Assembly: GCF_031845375.1 (NCBI RefSeq)
Contig: NZ_JAVREK010000019.1
Location: 1 to 64,000, forward strand
Reading direction: 5' to 3'
DNA: 64,000 nucleotides
From: Streptomonospora wellingtoniae
Lineage (GTDB): Bacteria; Actinomycetota; Actinomycetes; Streptosporangiales; Streptosporangiaceae
In this document: positions 41,297 through 49,178 of the stretch, piece by piece
How positions within the stretch are numbered: the first letter of the stretch is position 1
Layout of the letters: each line of letters starts with the position of its first letter
Translations under genes and position numbers: made by a program
Notes under the pieces: generated by a model
Databases searched by the model: none
What the model saw: the letters and a program-made list of their open reading frames with translations, nothing else
Told to the model about the DNA's origin: nothing

Positions 41297-42475
41297 TCAG
41301 CGCAGCAGGACCAGGTGGTGGCGCACCAGCGCGCGCAGGATCGCGGCCGTGTCCTCCATCGGGGTGCCGGAGTCCTCGGCCAGCTCGGCGACCGTCGTGT
41401 GCGGTCGGCGGGCGAGGGCGTCCAGTACCGGTTCGGCCGCCGCCGGGAGGCGGTAGCGCTTGCCCGAGACCGTGACCGCCACCTGCTCGCCCTCGCGCTT
41501 CAGGGGCGGGGGCAGGATCGGCACGAACTCCACCCGCGTTTCGGCCTGGGGCGCCGCGCCGTCGACCGCCCACGGCAGCGCGAAGGACTGGCGCCGCGGG
41601 AAGCGGGCGTCGTGCTCGGCCAGGAAGCCGTCGAGGTCGTGTTCCTCGGCGGCGTCGGCGATCCGGCGGATCAGCTCGTGCTGGTGCTTGCGGCGGTCCT
41701 CGGCCGAGCCGAAGCGCGGCAGGTCGGCACGGAAGAAATCTACGTCGTAAAGGTGCTGCAGCAGTGAGCGCGCCCAGTCGATCCCCGTCGCCCGCGTGAA
41801 CCCGAACGTCAGGTGCATGCTGACGTCCCCGGTGCCCTTGACCGTGTGCCACCACCCGCGCGGTACGTGCAGCACGTGGCCGGGTGAGAGGACGCCCTCC
41901 CACACGGTGGCCTCCGGAGCGCTGTGGCCGTGGTCGGAGTCGACCTTCATCGGGTGCCGACGGCTCCCGGGTCCGTGCACCTGCCAGGACTTCGTTCCTT
42001 CGACCTGGACGACGAAGGTGTCGTGGTCGTCCCAGTGGGTGTCGAAGCCGTGGGAGTCGCCCCAGATCAGATAGAGGTTCACCTGCGCGCGCTCGCGTAC
42101 CAGGCGCATCAGGTCGTCGGTGGCCTCGCGGATGGGCCGGTGCAACCGGTCGACGGCGTCCAGCACCAGGCTCGCGCCGTCGCGCAGCTCGCGGTAGAGG
42201 CCGTCCGGGCGGATCACCGTGCGCTCGGCGCCCGAGGTGCGGGCGGTGTCGGTATAGCGCGACGCGGGCACCGGCGCGCCCTTGCGGTGCAGGCGCAGGC
42301 GCGGGGGCTCCAGCGCGCAGCGCGCCAGGATGCCGTTGAGGGCGTCGAAGTCCAGCAGCGGGCGCACGGTCTCGGCGCCGAGGTCGGCGAAGACGACGTC
42401 CTCGGACAGCCGCGCGGAGAGCAGGTCCTCGCCCACGGCGGCGCACAGGGTCTCGGTGAACAGTCGGTCGGTCAC
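41297..42475 (-). CDS. JmjC/cupin-like Fe(II)/2-oxoglutarate oxygenase of the peptide cassette
   Basis: A cupin-like protein of 392 residues. GFDTHWDDHDTFVVQVEGTKSW gives the HxD iron ligands and GHVLHVPRGWWHTV the distal His; together they form the facial triad of JmjC hydroxylases such as the ribosomal oxygenases. The C-terminus (residues about 325-392: RYRLPAAAEPVLDALARRPHTTVAELAEDSG) is winged-helix-like, as in that group. GTG 42475 is chosen because GGAGG lies 8 nt upstream; the frame to 42490 has no ribosome site. It follows the 37-aa peptide gene by about 100 bp. Characterised relatives hydroxylate Asp, Asn, Arg or His in proteins, so the peptide is a plausible substrate; that is inference. 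Confidence 0.85.
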   Translation of the reverse strand: MTDRLFTETLCAAVGEDLLSARLSEDVVFADLGAETVRPLLDFDALNGILARCALEPPRLRLHRKGAPVPASRYTDTARTSGAERTVIRPDGLYRELRDGASLVLDAVDRLHRPIREATDDLMRLVRERAQVNLYLIWGDSHGFDTHWDDHDTFVVQVEGTKSWQVHGPGSRRHPMKVDSDHGHSAPEATVWEGVLSPGHVLHVPRGWWHTVKGTGDVSMHLTFGFTRATGIDWARSLLQHLYDVDFFRADLPRFGSAEDRRKHQHELIRRIADAAEEHDLDGFLAEHDARFPRRQSFALPWAVDGAAPQAETRVEFVPILPPPLKREGEQVAVTVSGKRYRLPAAAEPVLDALARRPHTTVAELAEDSGTPMEDTAAILRALVRHHLVLLR

Positions 42476-42577
42476 GTCGGGGGCCTCCACTGCTGCGGAT
42501 CGCGGCGGGCCGCCGGAGGCGGAAGACGCGCTCCGGCGGCCCTGCCGACGGCGGATGGGCTACGCCGGCGGCGTCGG

Positions 42578-42691
42578 TCAGATGAAGTCGGAGCTGGAGT
42601 CGGTGCCGTCGTTGTCTCCGCCGGCGGTGATGTCGCGCGACGTGACCTCGGTCAGCTCCTCGACCTCGATGTCGATCTCGTAGGCGTCCAT
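42578..42691 (-). CDS. Putative RiPP precursor peptide, 37 aa
   Basis: A tiny gene with an excellent ribosome site (AGGAGA at 42701-42696, 4 nt before ATG). The product starts MDAYEIDIEVEELTEVT, an acidic leader-like stretch whose aromatic-x-Ile-Asp-Ile-x-Val spacing recalls FxLD-type RiPP leaders. It ends in about 20 residues rich in Asp, Gly, Ser and Thr (SRDITAGG, then NDGTDSSS, then DFI). There is no Cys and no Pro. It sits between a prolyl oligopeptidase gene and a JmjC oxygenase gene on the same strand. I read it as a precursor whose Asp, Asn, Ser or Thr residues are modified. An in-frame ATG at 42877, overlapping the peptidase stop, would give 99 residues, but its extra part is GC-noise over two hairpins. 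Confidence 0.65.
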   Translation of the reverse strand: MDAYEIDIEVEELTEVTSRDITAGGDNDGTDSSSDFI

Positions 42692-42789
42692 GGCGTCTCC
42701 TGTTCCGTGTTGGCGTTGGGTATCCGGTGCCCGCCCACCGGCCGGGACGCCCCGGCCGCGCCCTCGGGCGCGGGGCGGCACACCGCCAG

Positions 42790-42840
42790 CCCCCGTATCG
42801 GGGGAGGCGCGCCGCCCCCGCGCTGCGCTGCGCGGGGGCG
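42790..42840. terminator. Two consecutive hairpins between the peptidase and peptide genes
   Basis: CCCCCG-TAT-CGGGGG (42790-42804) and a perfect 11-bp stem CGCCCCCGCGC with a 6-nt loop (42813-42840). Lying between the peptidase stop and the peptide ribosome site, they may terminate or attenuate read-through, or stabilise the peptide mRNA 5' end. Confidence 0.55.
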
Positions 42841-42873
42841 CGGCCGCCTGCGGCGACCGCGTGTCTGGAAAAC

Positions 42874-45069
42874 TCATGTCCCCTCCCGGCGGTGCGGGGA
42901 CCCGCCGCCCGATGGTGCTTCCTCTGCGGGCGGCGGAGCGAGGCCGGTCTCGGCGGCGGCGAACGCATGCGCGTCGGCGGCCAACTCGATGGCCTTGGTG
43001 ACCGCACGCGGGCCGTGGCCGACGTCGTGCTCGTAGCGCAGCAGCGCGGGGCGCTCGGCCTGGCCGTGGTGCAGAAGCGCGGCGCACATCTTGCGCGGAT
43101 GCGCTGCGTCGGTCCGGGTGTCGCCGTGGAACCCGGTGAGCAGCACCGCCGGGCGGTCCGCGGCGCCGTCGGCCAGGACGCGGTGATAGGGGGAGTAGGA
43201 CATGAGCGCGGCGAAGTCCTGCGGGTCGGCCGCTGTACCGAACTCGCGGATCCACATCGGTCCCAGCCCCAGCCGCTCGAACCGCGCCATGTCGGCCAGG
43301 GGAGCCGAGGCGATGACGGCGCCGCACACGTTGGGGCGCCGGGCGGCCGCAGCGAGGACCAGCAGTCCGCCGGCCGAGCCGCCCGACAGGCACAGGTGGC
43401 CGCGGGTGCAGACGCCCTGGCCGGCCAGGGCGTCGGCCGCGGCGACGAGGTCGTCGACCGCGCGGGGCTTGCCGCGGCGGGCGCCGCGCAGATGCCACTG
43501 CCGCCCGAGGTCGCCGCCGCCCCGAACGTGGGCGACCGCGTAGCGTCCGCCGGCTCTCAACCAGGCCAGCACCGTCGCGCTGAACCCGAACTGCCGGGGG
43601 CGTCCGAACCCGCCGTAGGCGTGCAGGATCGTCGGCCCCGGCTCGCCGGGCTCGGGCGCGCCCGAACCCGCGTCGGGCGGGTCCTCGGCGGTGAACAGGG
43701 TAATCGGGACGCGCGTGCCGTCGGCCGATCGGCACTGCAGCGTGCGGCGGCGCACCGGGGTCGGCGGCCGCGGGCGCGAGGCGCGGGGCCAGGGCCGCGG
43801 GCGCTCGGCGCCCGGGTCGAGCACCAGGACCTCCTGCTGGGTGGCAACGTCGGCGTAGCACATGTGCACACCGGCCCCGGGCCCTTCGCCCGCGGGCTCC
43901 AACCGGGTGACCATGCCCTCGCCGGGCAGGTCGACACGGCGCAGCAGGCCGCCGTGGGCGGCGCTGTGCGCGGTTAGCTCGCTGATGCCCAACCGGGTGC
44001 GGGCGACGAGCAGTTCGGGGGACTCGGGGGTGCCAGTGGCGGTGAAGCCGTCAATGGTGGCCTCGGGGTCCTCGCCGACCACCTCGCGCCAGTCGGCGGA
44101 GCCCGGGCTGCGGGGGTCGGCCGCGCAGATGCGGCGCCGCTCGGCGCCCAGCGTGGTGCGCAGGTACAGCAGGCCGTCCGGTCCCAGCTCGGGGTGGGTC
44201 TCGGCCTCCTCGCCCGCGTGGACGGTGCGCCACCGGGGGCGCTCGAACCGCGCGCCGTCGGCACCGGAGTCGTCCGGGGCGAGGTCGGCGATCCATATGT
44301 CGTTGCGGTGCCCGGTGCCGTGGCTCTCGGAGACCACCAGCCAGCGCCCGCCCAGCAGCCGCACGCCGGGAACCGTGCGCGGGCCGCACGCGCGCACCAG
44401 GACGTCCGGGCCGCCCCCGGCGGTCGCCACCCGGTGCAGCCACACCCCGCGGCGGCCGTCGCCGTCGTCGCGGCGCACGTAGTAGAAGGCCTCAGGGCCC
44501 GCCCAGGCGACGTGGGAGTAGCGCACGCCCTCGATCGGATCCTCGACCCGGAGCCCGGTCGCCGCCGAGAGCACGCGCAGCGCTCCGCGCTCGGTGCCGC
44601 CGGAGGAGGTCTGCACCGCGACGTGCTCGCCGTCGGGCGAGGGCTCCCAGGAGTCCAGAGTGGTGCCGCCGCCGGGGTCGAAGGCGTGCGGGTCGAAGAC
44701 GACGCGCACGCGCGCACCGCCGTCGGGGCCGCCGTCGCCTGCGGCGCCCTCGAACGCGACGACGGCGGGGTGCTCGCCCCCGGCGCGGCGCCGGGTGGCG
44801 AAGATCCGTCGGCCGCGCCGCAGCGGAGGTGTCCACAGCTCTGCGCAGACCAGGTCGCGGATGCGCTCGGCCAGCGGCGCTCGCAGCGGCCAGGTCGCGG
44901 CGGCGGCCGCGAACTCGCGCTCGCGCCCGGCGAGCCAGGTGCGGGTGGCCGGGGAGTCGGGCTCCTCCAGCCAGCGGTAGGGATCGGCCACGGGTGTCCC
45001 GTGGAGGGTGTCGACGCGGAGCGGCGCTCGCTCGCCGCCGGAGATCCCGTGATGGGCGGCCGCGCTCAC
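42874..45069 (-). CDS. Prolyl oligopeptidase, family S9A
   Basis: A serine peptidase of 731 residues. The beginning (ADPYRWLEEPDSPATRTWL) and the central beta-propeller are typical of S9A. The hydrolase domain has the nucleophile in LSGGSAGGLL, Asp in FHGDTRTDAAHPRKM and His in YEHDVGHG. S9A enzymes cleave peptides of up to about 30 residues, usually after Pro and sometimes after Ala. There is no signal peptide, so it is cytoplasmic. The start appears to be GTG 45069 without a good ribosome site. Placed upstream of the 37-aa peptide and oxygenase genes, it is a candidate leader peptidase, as S9A enzymes are in some lanthipeptide clusters; a general peptidase role is also possible. Confidence 0.92.
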   Translation of the reverse strand: MSAAAHHGISGGERAPLRVDTLHGTPVADPYRWLEEPDSPATRTWLAGREREFAAAAATWPLRAPLAERIRDLVCAELWTPPLRRGRRIFATRRRAGGEHPAVVAFEGAAGDGGPDGGARVRVVFDPHAFDPGGGTTLDSWEPSPDGEHVAVQTSSGGTERGALRVLSAATGLRVEDPIEGVRYSHVAWAGPEAFYYVRRDDGDGRRGVWLHRVATAGGGPDVLVRACGPRTVPGVRLLGGRWLVVSESHGTGHRNDIWIADLAPDDSGADGARFERPRWRTVHAGEEAETHPELGPDGLLYLRTTLGAERRRICAADPRSPGSADWREVVGEDPEATIDGFTATGTPESPELLVARTRLGISELTAHSAAHGGLLRRVDLPGEGMVTRLEPAGEGPGAGVHMCYADVATQQEVLVLDPGAERPRPWPRASRPRPPTPVRRRTLQCRSADGTRVPITLFTAEDPPDAGSGAPEPGEPGPTILHAYGGFGRPRQFGFSATVLAWLRAGGRYAVAHVRGGGDLGRQWHLRGARRGKPRAVDDLVAAADALAGQGVCTRGHLCLSGGSAGGLLVLAAAARRPNVCGAVIASAPLADMARFERLGLGPMWIREFGTAADPQDFAALMSYSPYHRVLADGAADRPAVLLTGFHGDTRTDAAHPRKMCAALLHHGQAERPALLRYEHDVGHGPRAVTKAIELAADAHAFAAAETGLAPPPAEEAPSGGGSPHRREGT

Positions 45070-45469
45070 CGGGAACCGCGGGGTCGGGGATCGCGGAGGG
45101 CGGGTGCATGAGCCATGCCAAAGCCACGGATGCGCACGCCTACATGGTTCAGAAGCGCTCGGTGGCCGGTCAAGGTAGTCCTAGCTGACCGTCGATCACG
45201 CGAATACAGCGGCCACGCCAGGTTTGGCGGCGGAACGTCGGCGTGTCCGGCCGGTCGCCGGTCGCGCAGCCGCAGCCGCCGGAGGCCCGGTCGGCGCGTA
45301 CGCGGTGGCAGGGCAACTACGGGAACGCCGCCGCGACGCGTCCTGCGGTGGGCGCCGACACTCCCGGTGTGGAGCGGGCGCCGCCGCACCGCGGATCTCC
45401 GGGCAGCGCATCGGGCCTGCGTGCGCAGGCCGCCCCACCGGGTCCGCGGGGCAATGTCGGCCTGCCCGG
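45070..45469. other. 400-bp gap between the peptidase and PPTase genes
   Basis: No gene is firmly supported. The part next to the peptidase (45108-45188, + strand) contains a 26-codon frame, MSHAKATDAHAYMVQKRS then VAGQGSPS, with GGAGGG 12 nt upstream and less GC-biased codons; it could be a leader peptide or chance. The rest is GC-rich without hairpins or coding signal and presumably holds the minus-strand promoter of the peptidase. Confidence 0.35.
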
Positions 45470-46213
45470 TCAGGGCCGCACGGCTCCCAGGAGGTCGGCG
45501 GTGTCGCCTGTGTCTGTGGCGAGCGGGGCCGGGGTGAGGGCCGCCAGGGCCGCGCGGTAGCCGGGGCCGGCGTCCAGGTCCGTGAGCCGGACGTGCCCCG
45601 GTGCATCGGGTGAGTCCCACGCGAGGACCTCGGCCGGCTCGAAGGGGCCGCTGACACCTACGGCGGCCAGGCCGCCGGAGAGCCCCTCGCCGGTGGCCTT
45701 GAGCAGGGCCTCCTTGCGCGCCCAGTAGCCGAAGAAGCCCTCCGTGCGCCGGTCGCCGGGCACCCGGTCCAGAGCATCCCGCTCCGCCGGGCCCAGGCAG
45801 TAGTCGACGAGCCCGTCGGTGTCGCGGTCGGCCGAGACCTGCTCGACGTCGGCGCCCACAGCCGTCCCGTGCGCGAGGGCGAGCAGGACGCGCTCGCCGG
45901 AGTGGCTGATGGAGATCTCCAGCCCGGCCGCCGCTCCCGCCGGCCGCGGCTTGCCGTGCGGTTCGGGGCGCGGGTCGCGACGGCGCTCGCAGGCGCGGCA
46001 GTGCAGCGTGAAGGCGACCTCCGCGGGGTCGCACCCGGCTTCGCGGGCCAGCGCCAGGCGGGCCAGCGCGTGGGCCACCAGATAGCGGTCGCGGTCGGCG
46101 CGGGCGCGGAAGCGGGCGCGGCGCTCGCGCTCGCCGGGGGCGAGCAGGTCGAGGAGCGCGGGGGAAGCGTCGTCGGGGGAGGCCCACCACAGCCGGCACG
46201 TCAGCGCAGTCAC
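45470..46213 (-). CDS. 4'-phosphopantetheinyl transferase, Sfp type
   Basis: An enzyme of 247 residues that moves phosphopantetheine from CoA to carrier-domain serines. The conserved blocks are present: SISHSGERVLLALA, AVGADVEQVSADRD with the Mg-binding Asp and Glu, and FFGYWARKEALLKATGEG. The start is GTG 46213 (VTALTCRLWW); the ribosome site GGAGG is unusually close, and the open frame to 46318 is unsupported. No NRPS gene adjoins it, but the siderophore synthetases 32 kb away need such an enzyme and no other is visible here. Confidence 0.93.
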   Translation of the reverse strand: MTALTCRLWWASPDDASPALLDLLAPGERERRARFRARADRDRYLVAHALARLALAREAGCDPAEVAFTLHCRACERRRDPRPEPHGKPRPAGAAAGLEISISHSGERVLLALAHGTAVGADVEQVSADRDTDGLVDYCLGPAERDALDRVPGDRRTEGFFGYWARKEALLKATGEGLSGGLAAVGVSGPFEPAEVLAWDSPDAPGHVRLTDLDAGPGYRAALAALTPAPLATDTGDTADLLGAVRP

Positions 46214-46404
46214 CCCTCCATTCTGTCCATTCGCCGCGGCCCGCGCACACCGGCGTCCGAGCGCGGGCGACACGCCGCGCAACCAGCCGCGCCGGACGGG
46301 CATGAAACCTTTCGCCACCGGGCATCCAAGGGGTGACTCCTCTGGCGAGGGCGGTGCCCGAGCCGCAGGGTCGCCGGTCAGCCCGCTCGCCAGGGAGGCC
46401 CCCC

Positions 46405-46575
46405 GTGTCCGTCATGGTGCTGTTCGGTATCGCGACACTGGCCGTGCTCGGCCTGCTGGTCGCCGTCTTCGTCGCCGTCTTCGTCGTCCGCGGTCCCTCG
46501 CTTGAGGACGACGCCCCCGCTGACGATGACACCATCGACAAGACCTTCAGCACCCACGGAGTGCATATGGGCTGA
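46405..46575 (+). CDS. Small single-pass membrane protein, 56 aa
   Basis: Starts at GTG 46405 with GGGAGG 6 nt upstream. Residues 3-27 (MVLFGIATLAVLGLLVAVFVAVF) are one continuous hydrophobic helix; the rest is acidic (LEDDAPADDDTIDKTF). No family is recognised. It lies 63 bp before the DeoR regulator on the same strand and may share its promoter. Confidence 0.5.
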   Translation: MSVMVLFGIATLAVLGLLVAVFVAVFVVRGPSLEDDAPADDDTIDKTFSTHGVHMG

Positions 46576-46638
46576 CCCCGGCGGCTCTATCATCGGAGCG
46601 CACGGCCCCCCAGCCAGCACCGGAGATGGAGTTTTCCC

Positions 46639-47445
46639 ATGGCAGACGAGACCAGGCCGGCGTTCGCGGCCGAGCGCCGGGAGAGGATCCTGGAGCTGGT
46701 GCGGGCCAACGGGGCCATGGCGCTGCGCGAGATCGCCTCGCGTGTGCGCGCCTCCGAGGTCACCGTGCGCCGCGACGTGCGCGCGCTGGAGGCCGAGGGA
46801 CTGATCGACCGCCGCAGGGGCGGCGCCGCGCTGCCGGGGCGTCTGGGCTACGAGCAGAGCTACACGCAGAAGAGCGGCCAGGCGGCCCCCGAGAAGCTCG
46901 CGATCGCGGCGGCCGCGGCGCGGATCGTCGAGGACGACGACGCCGTCGTGCTGGGCCCGGGCACCACCACCGAGGCGCTGGCCCGCGAGCTGGTCGGTCG
47001 GCAGAACCTCACCGTGGTGACCAACTCCCTGCTGGTGGCGGAGGTACTCGCCTCGGCGCCGGGAGTCGAGGTGGTGATGACCGGGGGAACGATGCGCGGA
47101 CCCATACGGGCCCTCGTGGGCACCGCCGCCGAGCAGGCGCTGTCGGGGCTGCGCGTCCGGTTGGCGTTCGTCTCCGGCAACGGCGTCACGGCCGAGCGCG
47201 GTCTGAGCACTCCCAACCCGGCCGTGGCCAGCGTCGACCGCGCCCTGGTCGCCTGCGCGCAGGAGGTCGTCGTGCTGGCCGACCACACCAAGGTCGGCGC
47301 CGACACCATGGTCCAGACCGTGCCCTCGGAGCACATCGCGCACCTGATCACCGACAACCACGCCGACCCCGAGGTGCTGATGACCCTGGAGGACATGGGC
47401 ACCCTCGTGCACGTGGCGGTACTGGAGGTCGACCGGGGAGAATAG
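46639..47445 (+). CDS. DeoR-family transcriptional regulator
   Basis: A regulator of 268 residues. The N-terminal HTH (residues about 10-65) has RRERILELVRANGAMALREIASRVRASEVTVRRDVRALEAEGLIDR with the family's invariant RRD. The C-terminal DeoR sensor domain has LGPGTTTEALARELVG, VVTNSLLVAEVLA, MTGGTMRGPIRALVG and VVLADHTKVG, which bind a phosphorylated sugar in characterised members. No sugar genes adjoin it, so its target is unknown. GGAG about 9 nt before the ATG supports the start. The length is normal. Confidence 0.93.
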   Translation: MADETRPAFAAERRERILELVRANGAMALREIASRVRASEVTVRRDVRALEAEGLIDRRRGGAALPGRLGYEQSYTQKSGQAAPEKLAIAAAAARIVEDDDAVVLGPGTTTEALARELVGRQNLTVVTNSLLVAEVLASAPGVEVVMTGGTMRGPIRALVGTAAEQALSGLRVRLAFVSGNGVTAERGLSTPNPAVASVDRALVACAQEVVVLADHTKVGADTMVQTVPSEHIAHLITDNHADPEVLMTLEDMGTLVHVAVLEVDRGE

Positions 47446-47533
47446 GGAGCGGGCTCCTCGGGTGGTGCCCGAGGGGCGGCGCGCCGTAGGCTGCCCGGTG
47501 AGCCCGAGGACCGCAGACCCCATAGGAGCGCCC

Positions 47534-48316
47534 ATGCCGACCCCGGTGACCCTGCCCGAGCCGTGGGCGCGGTCTGCGGTCAGCGTCGTCGTGCCGACCT
47601 ACAACGAGGCCGACAATCTGCCCGTACTGGCGCGGGGGCTGCTCGACCTGGATCTGCCCGGGCTGCGCCTGGTCGTGGTCGACGACGACTCCCCCGACGG
47701 CACCGGCAAGGTGGCCGATGAGATCGCCGCCGACTGCAACACCCCCGGGCGCGAGCGGGTCAGCGTGGTGCACCGCACCGCCAAGGAGGGCCTGGGACGC
47801 GCCTACGTGGCGGGGATGACCCGGGCGCTGGACGACGGTGCCGATTTCGTGGTGCAGATGGACGCCGACCTCAGCCACCCGCCCGGCTACGTTCCCCAGC
47901 TGCTGGGCACCGTGCTGTCCACCGGCGCCGGCGTGGTGATCGGCAGCCGCTATGTCGCGGGCGGCAGCCTGTCCCAGGAGTGGCGGGCCCACCGGCGGCT
48001 GCTGAGCTCGTGGGCCAACTCCTACGTGAAGACGATCCTGGCCATGCCGATCCGCGACGTCACCGCCGGGTTCAAGATCTGGCGCCGCGACGCACTGGAG
48101 GCCGTCGACCTGGCGAGCGTCTCCAGCAGCGGCTACAGCTTCCAGGTCGAGATGCACTACCGCGCCTTCGCCCGCGGCCAGAAGGTGGTGGAGATCCCCA
48201 TCCACTTCGAGGACCGCCGCGAGGGCGCCAGCAAGATGGACCTCGCCGTGCAGCTGGAGTCGGCGCTGCGCCCGTTCCGGCTGAAGGCCGCCGAGCGGCG
48301 CGACCGCGAGCGCTGA
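47534..48316 (+). CDS. Polyprenol-phosphate mannosyltransferase, GT2 (DPM1/Ppm1-like)
   Basis: A cytoplasmic-face glycosyltransferase of 260 residues. It has SVVVPTYNEADNLPVL, VVDDDSPDGTGKVADE, the metal-binding QMDADLSHPP, GSRYVAGG and AGFKIWRRDAL, as in dolichol- or polyprenol-phosphate mannose synthases. It would move mannose from GDP-mannose to a polyprenyl phosphate for protein O-mannosylation or glycolipids. There are no membrane helices at the C-terminus, unlike fused mycobacterial Ppm1. The ATG at 47534 has TAGGAG upstream. It is monocistronic after the DeoR gene. Confidence 0.92.
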   Translation: MPTPVTLPEPWARSAVSVVVPTYNEADNLPVLARGLLDLDLPGLRLVVVDDDSPDGTGKVADEIAADCNTPGRERVSVVHRTAKEGLGRAYVAGMTRALDDGADFVVQMDADLSHPPGYVPQLLGTVLSTGAGVVIGSRYVAGGSLSQEWRAHRRLLSSWANSYVKTILAMPIRDVTAGFKIWRRDALEAVDLASVSSSGYSFQVEMHYRAFARGQKVVEIPIHFEDRREGASKMDLAVQLESALRPFRLKAAERRDRER

Positions 48317-48388
48317 GCCCGCCCCGCCGACCCGGGCCCGCCCCCGAGCGGCACCGGCGAAGCGTTCGGCGGTTCACCGCCACCGGGC

Positions 48389-49168
48389 TCAGCGGCGGCC
48401 CGGCGGGGTGCGCAGCACGGTGTCGGCGATGCGCTGGGCCAGCGCCTCAGCCTGCTCGCGGATGCGGGGAACCGTCGCGTCGGCCTCGCCCCGCCGAACC
48501 GCGCCGACGGCGAACAGGCGGTCGGCCTCGCCCGCCGCCGTGGTCAGCGCCCCGCAGGCGCACGCGGCCAGTCCGGCCTCCGCCGCGTCGGCCACGGGCG
48601 GCGGTGTCGCGGCGGGGTCGCCCGTGGCCACGACCGCCGCCGCTGCCGCGACGCGCTCGCCCGATGCCAGGTGCACCGTCGCGCCGCCGGAGTCGGCGCC
48701 GACCGCCACCGCGCGCGCCGCGCGGGTGTGCACCGACGCGTAGGGGGAGGCCCAGGCCGCCGTGGCCGCGAGGGTGTCGGCGAGGTAGTCGCCGTAGACC
48801 CGGCGCGGCAGCAGTGTCTCGGGCCCGCAGACGGGCGACGACGCCAGCGCGGTGCCGCCCGCGTTCGCGCCGTCGCGCAGCCGGGCCGGGGTCCGGCCGG
48901 CCCGCGCCCAATCCATCAGGTGGCAGGGCCGGTCGGGCAGGGCTGACATGTGCTTGACGGGGATCTCCAGCAGGCACTCCCCGCCCGCACCGTCGTAGGG
49001 CCGCCCGCGCGCGAACCGCCCGTACTCGTCGATCAGCAGGATGCGATAGCCCAGTCGCAGCCACGTGGTGGCGCGCAGCAGCGCGATCGCGGCGAGGGCG
49101 GCCCCTGCTCCGCCGCCCACGAACGCGATGGCCGGCACGCCGCCGTAGTCGGCCGCGGCATCTCCCAT
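48389..49168 (-). CDS. FAD/NAD(P)-binding protein
   Basis: A protein of 259 residues with a Rossmann start (AIAFVGGGAGAALAAIALL). A later stretch, LIDEYGRFARGRPYD ... LLEIPVKHMSALPDRPCHLMDW, matches the FAD-NAD(P)-binding family PF13454-like pattern, in which Ala-Tyr, Asn/Glu-Val-Pro and Phe/Leu-x-x-Trp follow in that order. The second half has AAAAAVVATGDP, the usual second nucleotide motif. It is shorter than typical members (about 450 residues), so it may be a reduced version. No partner is identifiable; it is 10 bp downstream of the drug MFS gene stop on the same strand. Confidence 0.75.
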   Translation of the reverse strand: MGDAAADYGGVPAIAFVGGGAGAALAAIALLRATTWLRLGYRILLIDEYGRFARGRPYDGAGGECLLEIPVKHMSALPDRPCHLMDWARAGRTPARLRDGANAGGTALASSPVCGPETLLPRRVYGDYLADTLAATAAWASPYASVHTRAARAVAVGADSGGATVHLASGERVAAAAAVVATGDPAATPPPVADAAEAGLAACACGALTTAAGEADRLFAVGAVRRGEADATVPRIREQAEALAQRIADTVLRTPPGRR

Positions 49169-49178
49169 GACTCCGACT

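Noticed and set aside
42578..42877. 99-residue version of the putative precursor peptide
   Set aside because: The extra N-terminal part translates hairpins and G/C runs, while a strong ribosome site supports the internal ATG at 42691. Kept as an alternative only.
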